Part shown: positions 25,444-33,732 of the stretch, in pieces | How the letters are laid out: each line of letters begins with the position of its first letter | Numbering within the stretch: position 1 is the first letter of the stretch | Source of the DNA: Microbacterium oleivorans NBRC 103075 | Lineage (GTDB): Bacteria; Actinomycetota; Actinomycetes; Actinomycetales; Microbacteriaceae | DNA: 64,000 nucleotides | Assembly (NCBI RefSeq): GCF_001552475.1 | Contig: NZ_BCRG01000001.1 | Coordinates: 186,001 to 250,000 of the forward strand | Direction of reading: 5' to 3' | Notes under the pieces: model-generated | What the model was told of the DNA's origin: nothing | The model's input: only the letters and a program-made list of their open reading frames with translations | The model's database searches: none | Made by a program: the position numbers and the translations under genes

Positions 25444-25498
25444 GCCCTCAGGCTAATCGCGGCATCCGACATCGCTCGCGAGCCCTTCGGTGACACCA

Positions 25499-25530
25499 TT
25501 GCCATCGTCAACGGGTATGCAATATATTGC
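25499..25530 (+). promoter_or_regulatory. Promoter with palindromic operator for the alpha/beta hydrolase gene
   Basis: TTGCCA (25499-25504) and TATATT (25523-25528) form a sigma-A-type promoter with an 18-base spacer. The -10 box is embedded in the perfect palindrome GCAATATATTGC (25519-25530), a natural place for a repressor to bind. No regulator gene is adjacent. Confidence 0.6.
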
Positions 25531-25595
25531 GTATCGCGAGCGTTACAGGCATCACACACCGGCTCGGTCCGAGCCCCACGAGAAGGAAGAGATCC

Positions 25596-26288
25596 ATGAA
25601 CACTGCAGACATCACCAACGTCGTCCTCGTCCACGGCGCCTTCGCCGACGGCTCGGGATGGCGTCGCGTCTACGACCTGCTCACCGCGCGCGGTTTCCGC
25701 GTCTCGATCGTGCAGAACCCGCTCACCTCACTCGAGGCCGACGTCGCCGCCACGACGCGCATCCTCGACCAGCAGGACGGACCCGCGATCCTCGTCGGCC
25801 ACTCGTGGGGCGGAACGGTCATCACTCAGGCAGGCACCCACCCGAACGTGGCGGGGCTCGTCTACGTCTCGGCACTGATCCCCGACATGGGTGAGTCGAG
25901 CGGCCAGCAGTACGGGGGCTTCGCCGCCACCCCCGAGTTCGTGATCGACGTACGCGAGGACGGCTACGGCTCCCTCGCCCGCGACCACTTCCGCGCCGGA
26001 TTCGCCGCCGACATCGACGAAGCGGATGCCGCCTTCCTCGCCGACAGCCAGGTGCCCGTCAACATGTCGGTCTTCGCCGAGCCCGTCACGGCGGCGGCGT
26101 GGCGCGACAAGCCGAGCTGGGCCGTCATCGCCACCGAGGACAAGGCGTTCGACCAAGCGATGCTGCAGCACATGGCCGAGCGCGTCGGAGCTCAGATCAC
26201 GAACGTCCCCGGCAGCCACGCGCTGTTCATCTCGCAGGCCGAGACGGTCGCTCAGGTGATCGCCGACGCCGCCGGGTCTGCTCGCTGA
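25596..26288 (+). CDS. Alpha/beta hydrolase
   Basis: A 230-residue alpha/beta-fold hydrolase of the short cytosolic type. NVVLVHGAFADGSGWRRVYD carries the oxyanion HG motif. The nucleophile elbow is GHSWGG, with Ser in AILVGHSWGGTVI. The C-terminal His is in NVPGSHALFISQ. The substrate is unknown; close relatives are often annotated as hydrolases of small esters. The ATG at 25596 has an agaaggaagag ribosome binding site and follows a regulated-looking promoter. The next gene is 31 bases away on the same strand. Confidence 0.85.
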   Translation: MNTADITNVVLVHGAFADGSGWRRVYDLLTARGFRVSIVQNPLTSLEADVAATTRILDQQDGPAILVGHSWGGTVITQAGTHPNVAGLVYVSALIPDMGESSGQQYGGFAATPEFVIDVREDGYGSLARDHFRAGFAADIDEADAAFLADSQVPVNMSVFAEPVTAAAWRDKPSWAVIATEDKAFDQAMLQHMAERVGAQITNVPGSHALFISQAETVAQVIADAAGSAR

Positions 26289-26319
26289 CCGGCATCCGAC
26301 GACACGAGGAGAGGCCGAG

Positions 26320-26580
26320 ATGAGCGTCGCCCTGTTCGCCGTCCCCCTGTGGGTCGAGCTGCTCGCCGCGGGGCTGGGTGGGCTGCAGGGTGCGCTGCTC
26401 TACGCGGTCGCCGCAGCCTCGGGAGTCGCGGTGCTCGTCGTCCTGAACGCCCTCGCCGTCCCGATCCTCGTCGCGGGCGTGGTCTGCATCGCGGTGACGG
26501 TCGCCGTTCGGGTCGTGGCGGTCGTGTTCGGGTGGACCTTTCCCGAGCCGAGGTCGCTGCGGCGCCGGCGCGCTGTCTGA
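26320..26580 (+). CDS. Short membrane protein, possible internally deleted TRIC channel
   Basis: An 86-residue, almost wholly hydrophobic protein with two or three spans. The start, VPLWVELLAAGLGGLQGALL, looks like the first helix of trimeric intracellular cation (TRIC/UPF0126) channels. The rest, YAVAAASGVAVLVVLNALAV and AVRVVAVVFGWTFPEPRSLR, looks like the last helices and C-terminus of the same family. The roughly 120 residues expected between them, including the conserved glycine/arginine motifs, are absent. An in-frame internal deletion is the simplest reading; a genuine small membrane protein is the alternative. Confidence 0.5.
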   Translation: MSVALFAVPLWVELLAAGLGGLQGALLYAVAAASGVAVLVVLNALAVPILVAGVVCIAVTVAVRVVAVVFGWTFPEPRSLRRRRAV

Positions 26581-26594
26581 CCCGCTCGGGTCAG
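26577..26594. terminator. Short hairpin over two convergent stop codons
   Basis: CTGACCCG-CT-CGGGTCAG is a perfect inverted repeat that spans the stop of the small membrane protein and the end of the lactate dehydrogenase gene. Confidence 0.5.
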
Positions 26595-27544
26595 CGGAGC
26601 GACGCGGCTACCGACTTCAGGGCGTCTGCGGAGCGGTGGAAGAGCTCGAGCTCGTCGGTGGAGAACGACGTCTCGAGGATCGGACGGGCGCCGCGGCTGC
26701 TGACGACCGACGGCACCGACAGGGCCACGCCGTCGACGCCCTGGAAGTCGCTCAACACCGTGGAGACCGGCATGACGGCGTGCTGGTCGCTGAGGATCGC
26801 TTCGACGATGCGAGCGCTCGACAGTCCGATGGCGTAGTTCGTCGCCCCCTTGCCCCGGATGACCGTGTAGGCGGCATCCCGCACATCGACGGCGATGCGG
26901 TCGAGTTCTTCGACGGTGAACTTCGGCTGCCCGTCGAGCGGCTGCCAATCGAGGATCGGAACCGTACCGATCGTCGCCCGCGACCAGTGCGGGAACTCGG
27001 TGTCGCCGTGCTCACCGACGATGTACGCGTGCACGCTCGAGGTCGACACACCCGCGCGCTGCGCGAGCTTCCACCGCAGGCGCGAGGTGTCGAGCACGGT
27101 GCCCGAGGCGAAGATGCGCTCGGGTGGCAGCCCGGTGACCTCCTGCCCGATGACGGTGAGCACGTCGCACGGGTTCGTGACGATGACGTAGACGGCGTTC
27201 GGGGCGACCTCGAGAAGCTCGGGCAGCATCCGGCGGAGGATGCCCGCGTTCACCCCCGCGAGCTCGGTGCGGGTCTGCCCCGGATTCTGCTTGGCACCGG
27301 CCGTGATCACGACGACGTGCGAGCCTGCGGCGACCGACACGTCGGATCCGCCCGAGATGTCGCTCGAGTTCGTGAACTGCGAGCCGTGGGCGAGGTCGAG
27401 CACTTCGGCTTCGACCTTCTCGGCGGCGATGTCGTACAGGGCGACGTGCCGCGCCGACCCACGGATGAGGGCGGCGTAGGCGACGCTCGATCCGACGGCG
27501 CCCGCCCCGACGACGGTGAGTTTCGAGTTCTCGATGACGCTCAT
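26591..27544 (-). CDS. ldh: L-lactate dehydrogenase
   Basis: A 317-residue NAD-dependent lactate dehydrogenase converting pyruvate and lactate. The dinucleotide motif GAGAVGSS is at residues 13-20. The substrate-specificity loop AGAKQNPGQTRTEL carries Gln86, the lactate-type residue, where malate dehydrogenases have Arg. The catalytic His179 is in VGEHGDTEF, and the Asp/Arg relay is in LDTSRLRW. The length is standard. A CACACT box lies near the start on the minus strand. It stands alone between a convergent small gene and an MFS gene. Confidence 0.95.
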   Translation of the reverse strand: MSVIENSKLTVVGAGAVGSSVAYAALIRGSARHVALYDIAAEKVEAEVLDLAHGSQFTNSSDISGGSDVSVAAGSHVVVITAGAKQNPGQTRTELAGVNAGILRRMLPELLEVAPNAVYVIVTNPCDVLTVIGQEVTGLPPERIFASGTVLDTSRLRWKLAQRAGVSTSSVHAYIVGEHGDTEFPHWSRATIGTVPILDWQPLDGQPKFTVEELDRIAVDVRDAAYTVIRGKGATNYAIGLSSARIVEAILSDQHAVMPVSTVLSDFQGVDGVALSVPSVVSSRGARPILETSFSTDELELFHRSADALKSVAASLR

Positions 27545-27597
27545 ACCGTCAGTGTGGCAGTCGACGGATGCCGCCGGCCCGCATCCAGCCGTGCAAA

Positions 27598-28977
27598 TCA
27601 GATGGACTGCGCGTCAGCCGTGGCAGGCCTGCGGATGCCGAGGAACGAGACCAGCGCGCCCGCGACCATCAGGACCGCTGTGACCAGTGCTGCACGGTGG
27701 AACCCGTCGAGGTCGAGCGCGCCGCCGATGATGACGGCGAGGATCGCGATGACGACGAGTCCGGCGATGCGCGACACCGCATTGTTCGTCGCTGACGCGA
27801 TGCCCGACCGCTCGCCGCCGATCGAGCCGAGGATGGTCGACGTCAGCGGCGACACCGTGACGCCCAGCCCCAGGCCGAACACGATCAGTCCGGGGAGGAC
27901 CTGCGTCCAGTAGTCGAAGTCCTTCTGGACGGCGAGCAGCATCAGCGCGCCCGCCGCCATGACGAGCGGACCGGCCGTCATGAACAGCCGGGGTCCGAAC
28001 CTGTTCACCCATCCGCCGACCACCGAGCTCAACGCGATGAGCGCCAGCGTCGTCGGCAGGCTCGAAAGGCCGGCGAGCGTCGCGCTCAGGCCCGCGCCCT
28101 GCTGGAGGTAGACCCCGACGACGAACCCGTTCAGCGAGAGCGCCGCGTAGATGAAGAAGGTCGCGAGGTTTCCTGTCCAGAAGTTCCGGACGCGGAAGAT
28201 CCCCAGCGGCAGGATCGGGGAGCGCACGGTGCGCTGACGCCAGAGGAACGCCGTGAACATGAGGATGCCGGCGGCCAGCGGCATCCAGATCGCCGGATGT
28301 GCCCACCCGAGGTTGGGCTGTTCGATCAGCGCGAAGACCACCCCGCCGAGCCCGAGCGTGCAGAGCGCGGCGCTCACGAGATCGATACGCGCATCGTCGC
28401 GCCGGTGGTCGATGTGGCCGAGGCGCGACAGGAGGTAGAAGGTCGCCGCGATCGGGAGGATGTTGACGAGGAAGGCGAATCGCCATGACAAGAGGTCGAC
28501 GAACAGCCCGCCGATGAGGGGGCCGGCGAGGTTCGCCCCCGTCGTCCACGCGGTCCACTGACCGATCGCCCGCGCCTGGGCGGGGCCGGTGAGGAGAGAG
28601 GTGATGAGCGCGAGCGAGCTCGGCACCAGGAACGCGCCGGCGGCGCCCTGCAGCGCCCGGGCGATGATGAGGACGACCGGGTCGGGGGCGAGCCCCACGC
28701 CGATCGAGGCGATGCCGAAGCCGATCAGTCCGATGCGGAGGACGAACACGCGCCCGAACGCATCGCTCACCGACCCCGCGAAGAGGATGAGGGAGCTCAG
28801 GGTGAGGAGGTAGGCATCCACCGCCCACTGCTGCGTCGACAGACCGCCGCCGAGTTCGTCGCGGATGGCGGGGAGTGCGACGTTGACCACGGTGCCGTCG
28901 AGGAACGCGACGGCCGACGCGAGCGCCGCGATGGCGACGACGAGGCCGAACCGCGGGGAGGTGGTCGGTGCGCTCAC
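27598..28977 (-). CDS. MFS drug exporter, DHA2 (EmrB/QacA) type
   Basis: A 459-residue transporter with about 14 spans. The N-terminal AVAFLDGTVVNVALPAIRDE and the first-half PSSLALITSLLTGPAQARAI are the DHA2 family motifs. SKIYDAFGR-like motif A is seen as SVSDAFGRVFVLRIGLIGFG. It should export toxic compounds using the proton gradient; the substrate is unknown. The GTG start lies six bases after TAACGT, so the mRNA may be leaderless. No regulator gene is adjacent. Confidence 0.88.
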   Translation of the reverse strand: MSAPTTSPRFGLVVAIAALASAVAFLDGTVVNVALPAIRDELGGGLSTQQWAVDAYLLTLSSLILFAGSVSDAFGRVFVLRIGLIGFGIASIGVGLAPDPVVLIIARALQGAAGAFLVPSSLALITSLLTGPAQARAIGQWTAWTTGANLAGPLIGGLFVDLLSWRFAFLVNILPIAATFYLLSRLGHIDHRRDDARIDLVSAALCTLGLGGVVFALIEQPNLGWAHPAIWMPLAAGILMFTAFLWRQRTVRSPILPLGIFRVRNFWTGNLATFFIYAALSLNGFVVGVYLQQGAGLSATLAGLSSLPTTLALIALSSVVGGWVNRFGPRLFMTAGPLVMAAGALMLLAVQKDFDYWTQVLPGLIVFGLGLGVTVSPLTSTILGSIGGERSGIASATNNAVSRIAGLVVIAILAVIIGGALDLDGFHRAALVTAVLMVAGALVSFLGIRRPATADAQSI

Positions 28978-29033
28978 AGGCTCACGTTACGCCGGGCAGG
29001 GGCGGGCGGGGCTCGAGCCGATGGGAACGGTCG

Positions 29034-29804
29034 TCATTCGGGCAGTGAAGCGACAGGTCGCGTCGGGTCGAGGCCGGCGAGGGAGGTGGAGGGGAGGGCG
29101 ATCCAGCCTTCTCGGCGGGCGCGGTCCTGTTCGGCGGGCGGGACGGGGTGCGTTGCGTGAAGCGCGTGTGCGCGGGCGATGAGCGCGGCGACGACGGCGT
29201 CGAACGCGTCGTCGGATGCGTCCAACAGTGCGCGCTGGTCGGGGGTGACGGCGAGCCACGGAGCTGCGGCGAGGAGGTTCGACGTCGCCGCGAGCCGGGC
29301 CGCGGTATCCGTCTTGTATCCAGACACCTTTACCCCCCAGAGGCGGAGGGATGCCGCGGGGTAGACCTCGACGAGTCGTCCCGTCGCGCCCGACCGGTCG
29401 ACGTCGTCTCCCGCATCGGCGAACGCGGTGAGCAGGTCGGCGCACCGCATCGCGGTGAGTCCCAGGCGGTCGGTCGAGACGCTGAGGGGGAGGCGCCCGG
29501 CGATCCGGTGCGTGGCGCGGTCGGTCTCGCGGTAGGCGAGCCGGCGGCGTCCCTCGATGCCGCGGAGGTCCGGGGCGGGCGCCTCGCCCCGCGCATTCGC
29601 CGCGACGTAGGCGACGAAGTCGTCGGGCCAGCCGAACGCGCAGTCGACGCCGACGTGCGTCGAGTCGACAGCCAGTCGGACGATGGTGTCGTCGTCGTTG
29701 CCGAGGCTGAGGTGCAGGAGCTCCGCTGCGCCGTCTCGCCAGTCGATGACGGCGACCGCTGTGCGCGCCGGCTGCGCCGCGAGGTCGACTCCGGTGGTGA
29801 TCAC
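29034..29804 (-). CDS. DUF429 protein, predicted RNase H-fold nuclease
   Basis: A 256-residue protein: VDLAAQPARTAVAVIDWRDG at the start, DCAFGWPDDFVAYVAAN near residue 60, YRETDRATHRIAGRLPLSVS near 100, and EVYPAASLRLWGVKVSGYKT near 150. These are the conserved blocks of DUF429, a family predicted to share the RNase H fold and to be a nuclease. The biological role is unknown. The GTG start is preceded at six bases by TAGCGT, suggesting leaderless translation. Confidence 0.85.
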   Translation of the reverse strand: MITTGVDLAAQPARTAVAVIDWRDGAAELLHLSLGNDDDTIVRLAVDSTHVGVDCAFGWPDDFVAYVAANARGEAPAPDLRGIEGRRRLAYRETDRATHRIAGRLPLSVSTDRLGLTAMRCADLLTAFADAGDDVDRSGATGRLVEVYPAASLRLWGVKVSGYKTDTAARLAATSNLLAAAPWLAVTPDQRALLDASDDAFDAVVAALIARAHALHATHPVPPAEQDRARREGWIALPSTSLAGLDPTRPVASLPE

Positions 29805-29832
29805 ACCGCGACGCTACCCGCCCACCCTCTCG

Positions 29833-29891
29833 TCGAGACGTCGCCGATGGTCGCCGTTCCGAGTGGAAACCGACCATCTGCGACCCCTCGG
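29833..29891. repeat. Palindromic repeat family 2, copy 1 (59 nt)
   Basis: Left arm 29833-29853 contains CGTCGCCGATGGTCG; right arm 29871-29891 contains CGACCATCTGCGACC; the loop is 17 nt with TTCC...GGAA pairing inside. It lies in the gap between the DUF429 gene and tRNA-Ser. Copies of identical length are at 30512 and 38416. Confidence 0.82.
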
Positions 29892-29948
29892 TGAGCCGCC
29901 ACGAGCCCCGGTTCGCGGCATCCGCTCTCGTGTCGTAAGCTGGACGAC

Positions 29949-30039
29949 GGTGACGTGTCCGAGCGGCCGAAGGTGCAACTCTCGAAAAGTTGTGTAGGGT
30001 AACCCCCTACCGTGGGTTCAAATCCCACCGTCACCGCCA
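29949..30039 (+). tRNA. tRNA-Ser (anticodon CGA)
   Basis: The acceptor stem GGTGACG pairs with CGTCACC, followed by discriminator G and an encoded CCA (30037-30039). The anticodon loop reads CTCGAAA with CGA in the centre. There is a long variable arm, as expected for serine tRNA, and a TTCAAAT T-loop. TAAGCT at 29936-29941 is a fitting -10 box. The tRNA reads UCG codons, which are common in this GC-rich genome. Confidence 0.97.
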
Positions 30040-30040
30040 T

Positions 30041-30072
30041 GAAAACCCCTGCTGATGCGGGGGTTTTCTGTT
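30041..30072 (+). terminator. Intrinsic terminator of tRNA-Ser
   Basis: GAAAACCCC (30041-30049) pairs with GGGGTTTTC (30060-30068), followed by TGTTTT. It directly follows the encoded CCA end. Confidence 0.9.
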
Positions 30073-30086
30073 TTCCGTGCGGGTTG

Positions 30087-30464
30087 TCAGCGGCCCGGTG
30101 ACGGCACGCTCTCGACCAGCTCGAGGCGATTCAGGAGGTCGTCGGCCGTGCTCTGCAGCCCCATGGTCGACCATGCGACGACGAGGGATGCGACGAGGAG
30201 CGCGCCGGCGACGGCCGGCCACTGCGAACGTCGACGAACCGTCATGACGACGATGGTCACGGAGCTGAGGATCGCGATCGTCAGTCCGGCGACACGTGCG
30301 AAGGCCATCTGCACGGCCGACTCGTCGGTGAGGGGACCCCAGCTGTTGAAGATGACCGTCAGGGCCAGCGGGACGAGGACCGCGCCGACGACCATGACCG
30401 TCCCGCGGCTCAGCCCACGTCGACGGGCGGTCGGGCGCACGGCGGGGACGGTGTCTGCGGTCAC
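30087..30464 (-). CDS. Small membrane protein, unknown
   Basis: A 125-residue protein with three hydrophobic spans: about residues 17-37 (GTVMVVGAVLVPLALTVIFN), 52-72 (AGLTIAILSSVTIVVMTV) and 78-98 (WPAVAGALLVASLVVAWSTM). No family is recognised. TAGGGT lies seven bases before the GTG start, in keeping with the leaderless pattern seen elsewhere. It converges on the tRNA gene. Confidence 0.6.
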   Translation of the reverse strand: MTADTVPAVRPTARRRGLSRGTVMVVGAVLVPLALTVIFNSWGPLTDESAVQMAFARVAGLTIAILSSVTIVVMTVRRRSQWPAVAGALLVASLVVAWSTMGLQSTADDLLNRLELVESVPSPGR

Positions 30465-30511
30465 AGTCCAGACCCTAGCGTCCCCCCCGGCCCTGCGCCC
30501 CCCGAGCGCAC

Positions 30512-30570
30512 GCGAAGCGTCGCAGATGGTCGTTCCGGATGCCGGGAGCCGACCATCTGCGACGGCTCGA
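30512..30570. repeat. Palindromic repeat family 2, copy 2 (59 nt)
   Basis: GTCGCAGATGGTCG (30519-30532) and CGACCATCTGCGACGGCTCG (30550-30569) are the arms. The 17-nt loop contains TTCCGG...CCGGGA. It ends two bases before the stop codon of the amidohydrolase gene. Confidence 0.85.
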
Positions 30571-30572
30571 GC

Positions 30573-32198
30573 TCAGGTGCGGTCGACCGACACCTCACCA
30601 CCGACGACGGTCAGCAGCACCTCGGTCTCGGCGAACGCGTCGGGCTCCGCGGTGAGCGGGTTGGCGGCGAACGCGGTGAGATAGGCCGGCATCCCGACCT
30701 CGATCGTGCCGCCGGCCTCGCCGACCGATCGCCACCAGCCGCGGGTGTGCGCGTCGAGGGCCGCGGCAGCGGTGAGCGCCTGGTCAGGCCCGACGGGCGT
30801 GACCTCGTCGCGGCCCGCAGGGCGACGCAGGACGGCAGCGGCGAGCGTGCCGCGGGCGTCGTAAGGTGCCACTGGCCAATCCGAGCCGAGCGCGACGACC
30901 ACGCGCTCGTGCAGATCGCGAATGCGCCACCCCTGGTCGGCACGCTCGTCACCCAGACGGCGTGACCAGTTGTCGGTGTGGTCGGCGCGGGTGAAGTGCG
31001 TGCAGTGCGTCGGCTGCATACTCACCGCGAGACCCGCCTCGGAGATGAGCTCGAGCACGTCGTCGGGCAGTGTCTCGATGTGCTCGATGCGATGGGTGAC
31101 GCCGGTCCGCTCGAGACCGTGCAGAGTCCTCGCGACGAACTCGATCCCGCGGTCGCCGATCGCGTGCGTCGTCGTGCGGATGCCGCGAGCGTGGAAGTAC
31201 GCGATCGCCGCCGCGTACTCGTCGGGCTTCAACCACAGCGATTCGGTCGATTCGCCATGCGTGTCGGGCTCCCGCAGCCACGCGGTGCCGTTGTCGATCG
31301 TGCCGTCGATCATCAGCTTGATGCCCTGGATCTCCCAGCGCCGACCGCCACGACCCTGCAGGTCGACGAGACGCGCCCAGTCCGCCTCGGTCGAACCGGG
31401 GACCGCCATGGGCGAGACCCGCACGCGCATCGGCAGCTCACCCCTCGCCTCGAGCGCTTCGAACAGGTCGAACGCGTCGGGGTCGGAGGCATCCAGCATC
31501 TGGCCGATCGTCACACCTGTCTGCGCCATCCCCTGCAGGATGCCGAACAGCGCGTCTGTGCGGGCGGCGAAGGTGAGGGGCGGCACGAGGCGTTGCACGA
31601 GCCCGAGCGCGCTGTGCTCGAGCAGATACCCCGTCGGAGCGCCCGATGCGTCGACGGGGATCGATGAGGAATCTCCGAACGTCTCGCGGCCGGTGACGCC
31701 GGCGCGCTCGAGAGCGGCGCGCGACGCCACGGCTGAGTGTGCGTCGAACAGCTGCACGAACGCGAGACGGTCAGCCGGGAGGTTGTCGAACAGGTGCGCC
31801 GACGGGCTCGCGTCGCCGAACACGTTGGGGTCGAGCCCCCAACCGAGCACCCAGTCGTCCGTCGCCGCGGCTTCGCGCGCGAGCGCCTGCTGGGTGTCCT
31901 CGAGCGTGGTCACGCCGGTCAGATCGACCCCGCGGGTCAGGCCGATGCCCGACACGGGATGGATGTGGGCATCGACGATTCCCGCCGAGAGCGTCGCGTC
32001 GCCGAGATCGATCACACGCTCCGCGCGCGCGCGCCACGCCTTCGCCTCGTCGGCGCCGCCGACCCCGACGATCACGCCGTCCTGGACGGCCACGAATCGC
32101 GGGCCCGCGGCATCCCCCTCGACGGTTTCCGGGGTCAGGATCGTCCCGGCGAGGATCAGCAGGTCGACGGTGTCAGGCACAGAGGGTCTCACTTTCAT
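30573..32198 (-). CDS. Amidohydrolase, YtcJ-like
   Basis: A 541-residue metal-dependent hydrolase. The HxH metal site is in LSAGIVDAHIHPVSGIGLTR. GIRTTTHAIGDRGIEFVART and VTHRIEHIETLPDDVLELIS carry later metal ligands. ALGSDWPVAPYDARGTLAAA contains the conserved Asp. This is the YtcJ branch, whose substrates are mostly unknown. The permease gene ends 30 bases upstream on the same strand, so the pair is probably an uptake and hydrolysis unit for an amide, carbamate or cyclic amide, under the divergent TetR gene. The exact start is uncertain: an in-frame GTG six codons in is also possible. Confidence 0.87.
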   Translation of the reverse strand: MKVRPSVPDTVDLLILAGTILTPETVEGDAAGPRFVAVQDGVIVGVGGADEAKAWRARAERVIDLGDATLSAGIVDAHIHPVSGIGLTRGVDLTGVTTLEDTQQALAREAAATDDWVLGWGLDPNVFGDASPSAHLFDNLPADRLAFVQLFDAHSAVASRAALERAGVTGRETFGDSSSIPVDASGAPTGYLLEHSALGLVQRLVPPLTFAARTDALFGILQGMAQTGVTIGQMLDASDPDAFDLFEALEARGELPMRVRVSPMAVPGSTEADWARLVDLQGRGGRRWEIQGIKLMIDGTIDNGTAWLREPDTHGESTESLWLKPDEYAAAIAYFHARGIRTTTHAIGDRGIEFVARTLHGLERTGVTHRIEHIETLPDDVLELISEAGLAVSMQPTHCTHFTRADHTDNWSRRLGDERADQGWRIRDLHERVVVALGSDWPVAPYDARGTLAAAVLRRPAGRDEVTPVGPDQALTAAAALDAHTRGWWRSVGEAGGTIEVGMPAYLTAFAANPLTAEPDAFAETEVLLTVVGGEVSVDRT

Positions 32199-32228
32199 AC
32201 ATACGGGTGGGGGATGCCGGGGCGCCGG

Positions 32229-33647
32229 TCACGGGCGGCGTTCGAAGAGCGTGTCTCGCGGCAGTTGGTCGATCGCGGCGGTCGTCGGCTCGACCTCGCT
32301 GAAGTCGAGCGTGGGGACGGGGCGGCGGAACAGCTTGGTCTTGATCGCAAGGATCGCCACACCCACGAGCACCCAGATGCCGCCGACGATCCAGGTCGTC
32401 CCCTCGAGCGAGGTCAGCAGCCACACCGTCAAGAGGAAGCCGATCGCGGGCATGACGCCGAACCGCACGACGCGCCCTGCCGTCAGTGGCCCCTGCCTCG
32501 CGGGGGACAGGAACAGGTAGGTCCGGATGACGGACAGGTTGACCATCGCGAACGCGACGAGCGCTCCGAAGCTGATCATGAACGCCGCCTGCGCGAGCGT
32601 GATGAACAGGCCGACGAGCGCGAAGGCCGAGACCAGGATCGTCGCGACGATCGGGGTGCCGAACCTCTTCGAGAGCGTTCCGAGGGGGCGCGGCAGCACC
32701 CCGTCGCGGCCCATGGAGAAGAGGATGCGGGAGACCGCGGCTTGCCCCGCGAGGCCGGCTCCCAGGGTGCCCACGACGGTGATGTAGACGAACACGACGC
32801 CCAAGACATCGCCGCCGACGTGCGAGAACAGCACCGACCCGGCTGCGTCGAGGAGCGCCTGGGGGGCTTTGCTCCAGTCGTCCAGGTGGTACGCCAAGGC
32901 GCCCACCCACGCCGTGACGACGAAGAGGAGTCCGCCGACGATCGTCGTGACCATGATGGCGATCGGGATGTCGCGCCGCGGGCGCTTCGCCTCTTCGGAG
33001 AGCGTCGACACCGCATCGAAGCCGAGGAACGACAGCGACAGGACGGCCGCGCCCGTGAGGACCGGGTTGAACATGTCGCTCCCCGGCAGGAACGGGTCGA
33101 AGACGCCGGGAGCGTCGGGGTTGCCGACGGCCATCTTGATCGCGAAGAACGCGAACACCACGACTGCGGCGAACGACACGAGCACGACGGCCGTGTTGAC
33201 TCTGCTCACGATCGAGATGCCGAGGAGGTTGAGCACCAGTGCGACGATGATCGCCCCGAGGGTGAACGCCCACGCGGGCACCGACGGGAACTGAGCGTTT
33301 GCGTAGAGACCGAGGATCAGGAAGTTGATCATCGGGATGAAGAGGTAGTCGAGCATCAGCACCCAGCCGGTGAGGAAGCCCACACCGCCGCCGAACGACT
33401 GCTGCGAGTACGTGTACGCCGACCCGGCGACGGGATAGCGACGGACCATCGCGGCGTAGCTCGACGCGGTGAACAGCATCACGATGAGGGCGACGACGTA
33501 CGACGCGACCAGATGGCCCTGGGTCAGCTGGTTGACGATGCCGTACGTGGTGAACACGGTGCCGATGGCCATGTACGAGATGCCGAAGAGGGTCAGGCCG
33601 ACCACACCCATGGAGCGCGGGAGTCGGGTCTGGGAACGCTGGGACAT
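32229..33647 (-). CDS. APC-family amino acid or amine permease
   Basis: A 472-residue transporter with about 12 spans. The N-terminal SMGVVGLTLFGISYMAIGTV, MVRRYPVAGSAYTYSQQSFG and FLGFDAVSTLSEEAKRPRRD are standard APC motifs. AAGGAG precedes the ATG by about seven bases. It is divergent from a TetR-type regulator across 85 bases that contain an inverted repeat, and it is followed by an amidohydrolase. The two together suggest import of the hydrolase's substrate. The natural substrate is unknown. Confidence 0.87.
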   Translation of the reverse strand: MSQRSQTRLPRSMGVVGLTLFGISYMAIGTVFTTYGIVNQLTQGHLVASYVVALIVMLFTASSYAAMVRRYPVAGSAYTYSQQSFGGGVGFLTGWVLMLDYLFIPMINFLILGLYANAQFPSVPAWAFTLGAIIVALVLNLLGISIVSRVNTAVVLVSFAAVVVFAFFAIKMAVGNPDAPGVFDPFLPGSDMFNPVLTGAAVLSLSFLGFDAVSTLSEEAKRPRRDIPIAIMVTTIVGGLLFVVTAWVGALAYHLDDWSKAPQALLDAAGSVLFSHVGGDVLGVVFVYITVVGTLGAGLAGQAAVSRILFSMGRDGVLPRPLGTLSKRFGTPIVATILVSAFALVGLFITLAQAAFMISFGALVAFAMVNLSVIRTYLFLSPARQGPLTAGRVVRFGVMPAIGFLLTVWLLTSLEGTTWIVGGIWVLVGVAILAIKTKLFRRPVPTLDFSEVEPTTAAIDQLPRDTLFERRP

Positions 33648-33693
33648 GCGGGCTCCTTGGGCGAGCGCGGTCGTCGGTGACCGGATTGGAAAC

Positions 33694-33704
33694 GAACGTA
33701 GTTC
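33694..33704. promoter_or_regulatory. Candidate TetR operator
   Basis: GAAC-GTA-GTTC is a perfect inverted repeat in an AT-rich stretch between the divergent permease and TetR genes. Its position would allow one repressor to control both directions. Confidence 0.5.
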
Positions 33705-33732
33705 TTTTTATTGATGGGTACAATAGCGGCCA

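Noticed and set aside
29801..30040. Minus-strand frame of 79 codons over tRNA-Ser, translating GFEPTVGGYPTQLF and more
   Set aside because: It is the antisense reading of the tRNA gene, a well-known source of false hypothetical proteins.
31737..33680. Plus-strand frame of 647 codons opposite amidohydrolase and permease
   Set aside because: Shadow frame rich in Arg, Asp, Glu and His; the permease and amidohydrolase motifs are on the minus strand.
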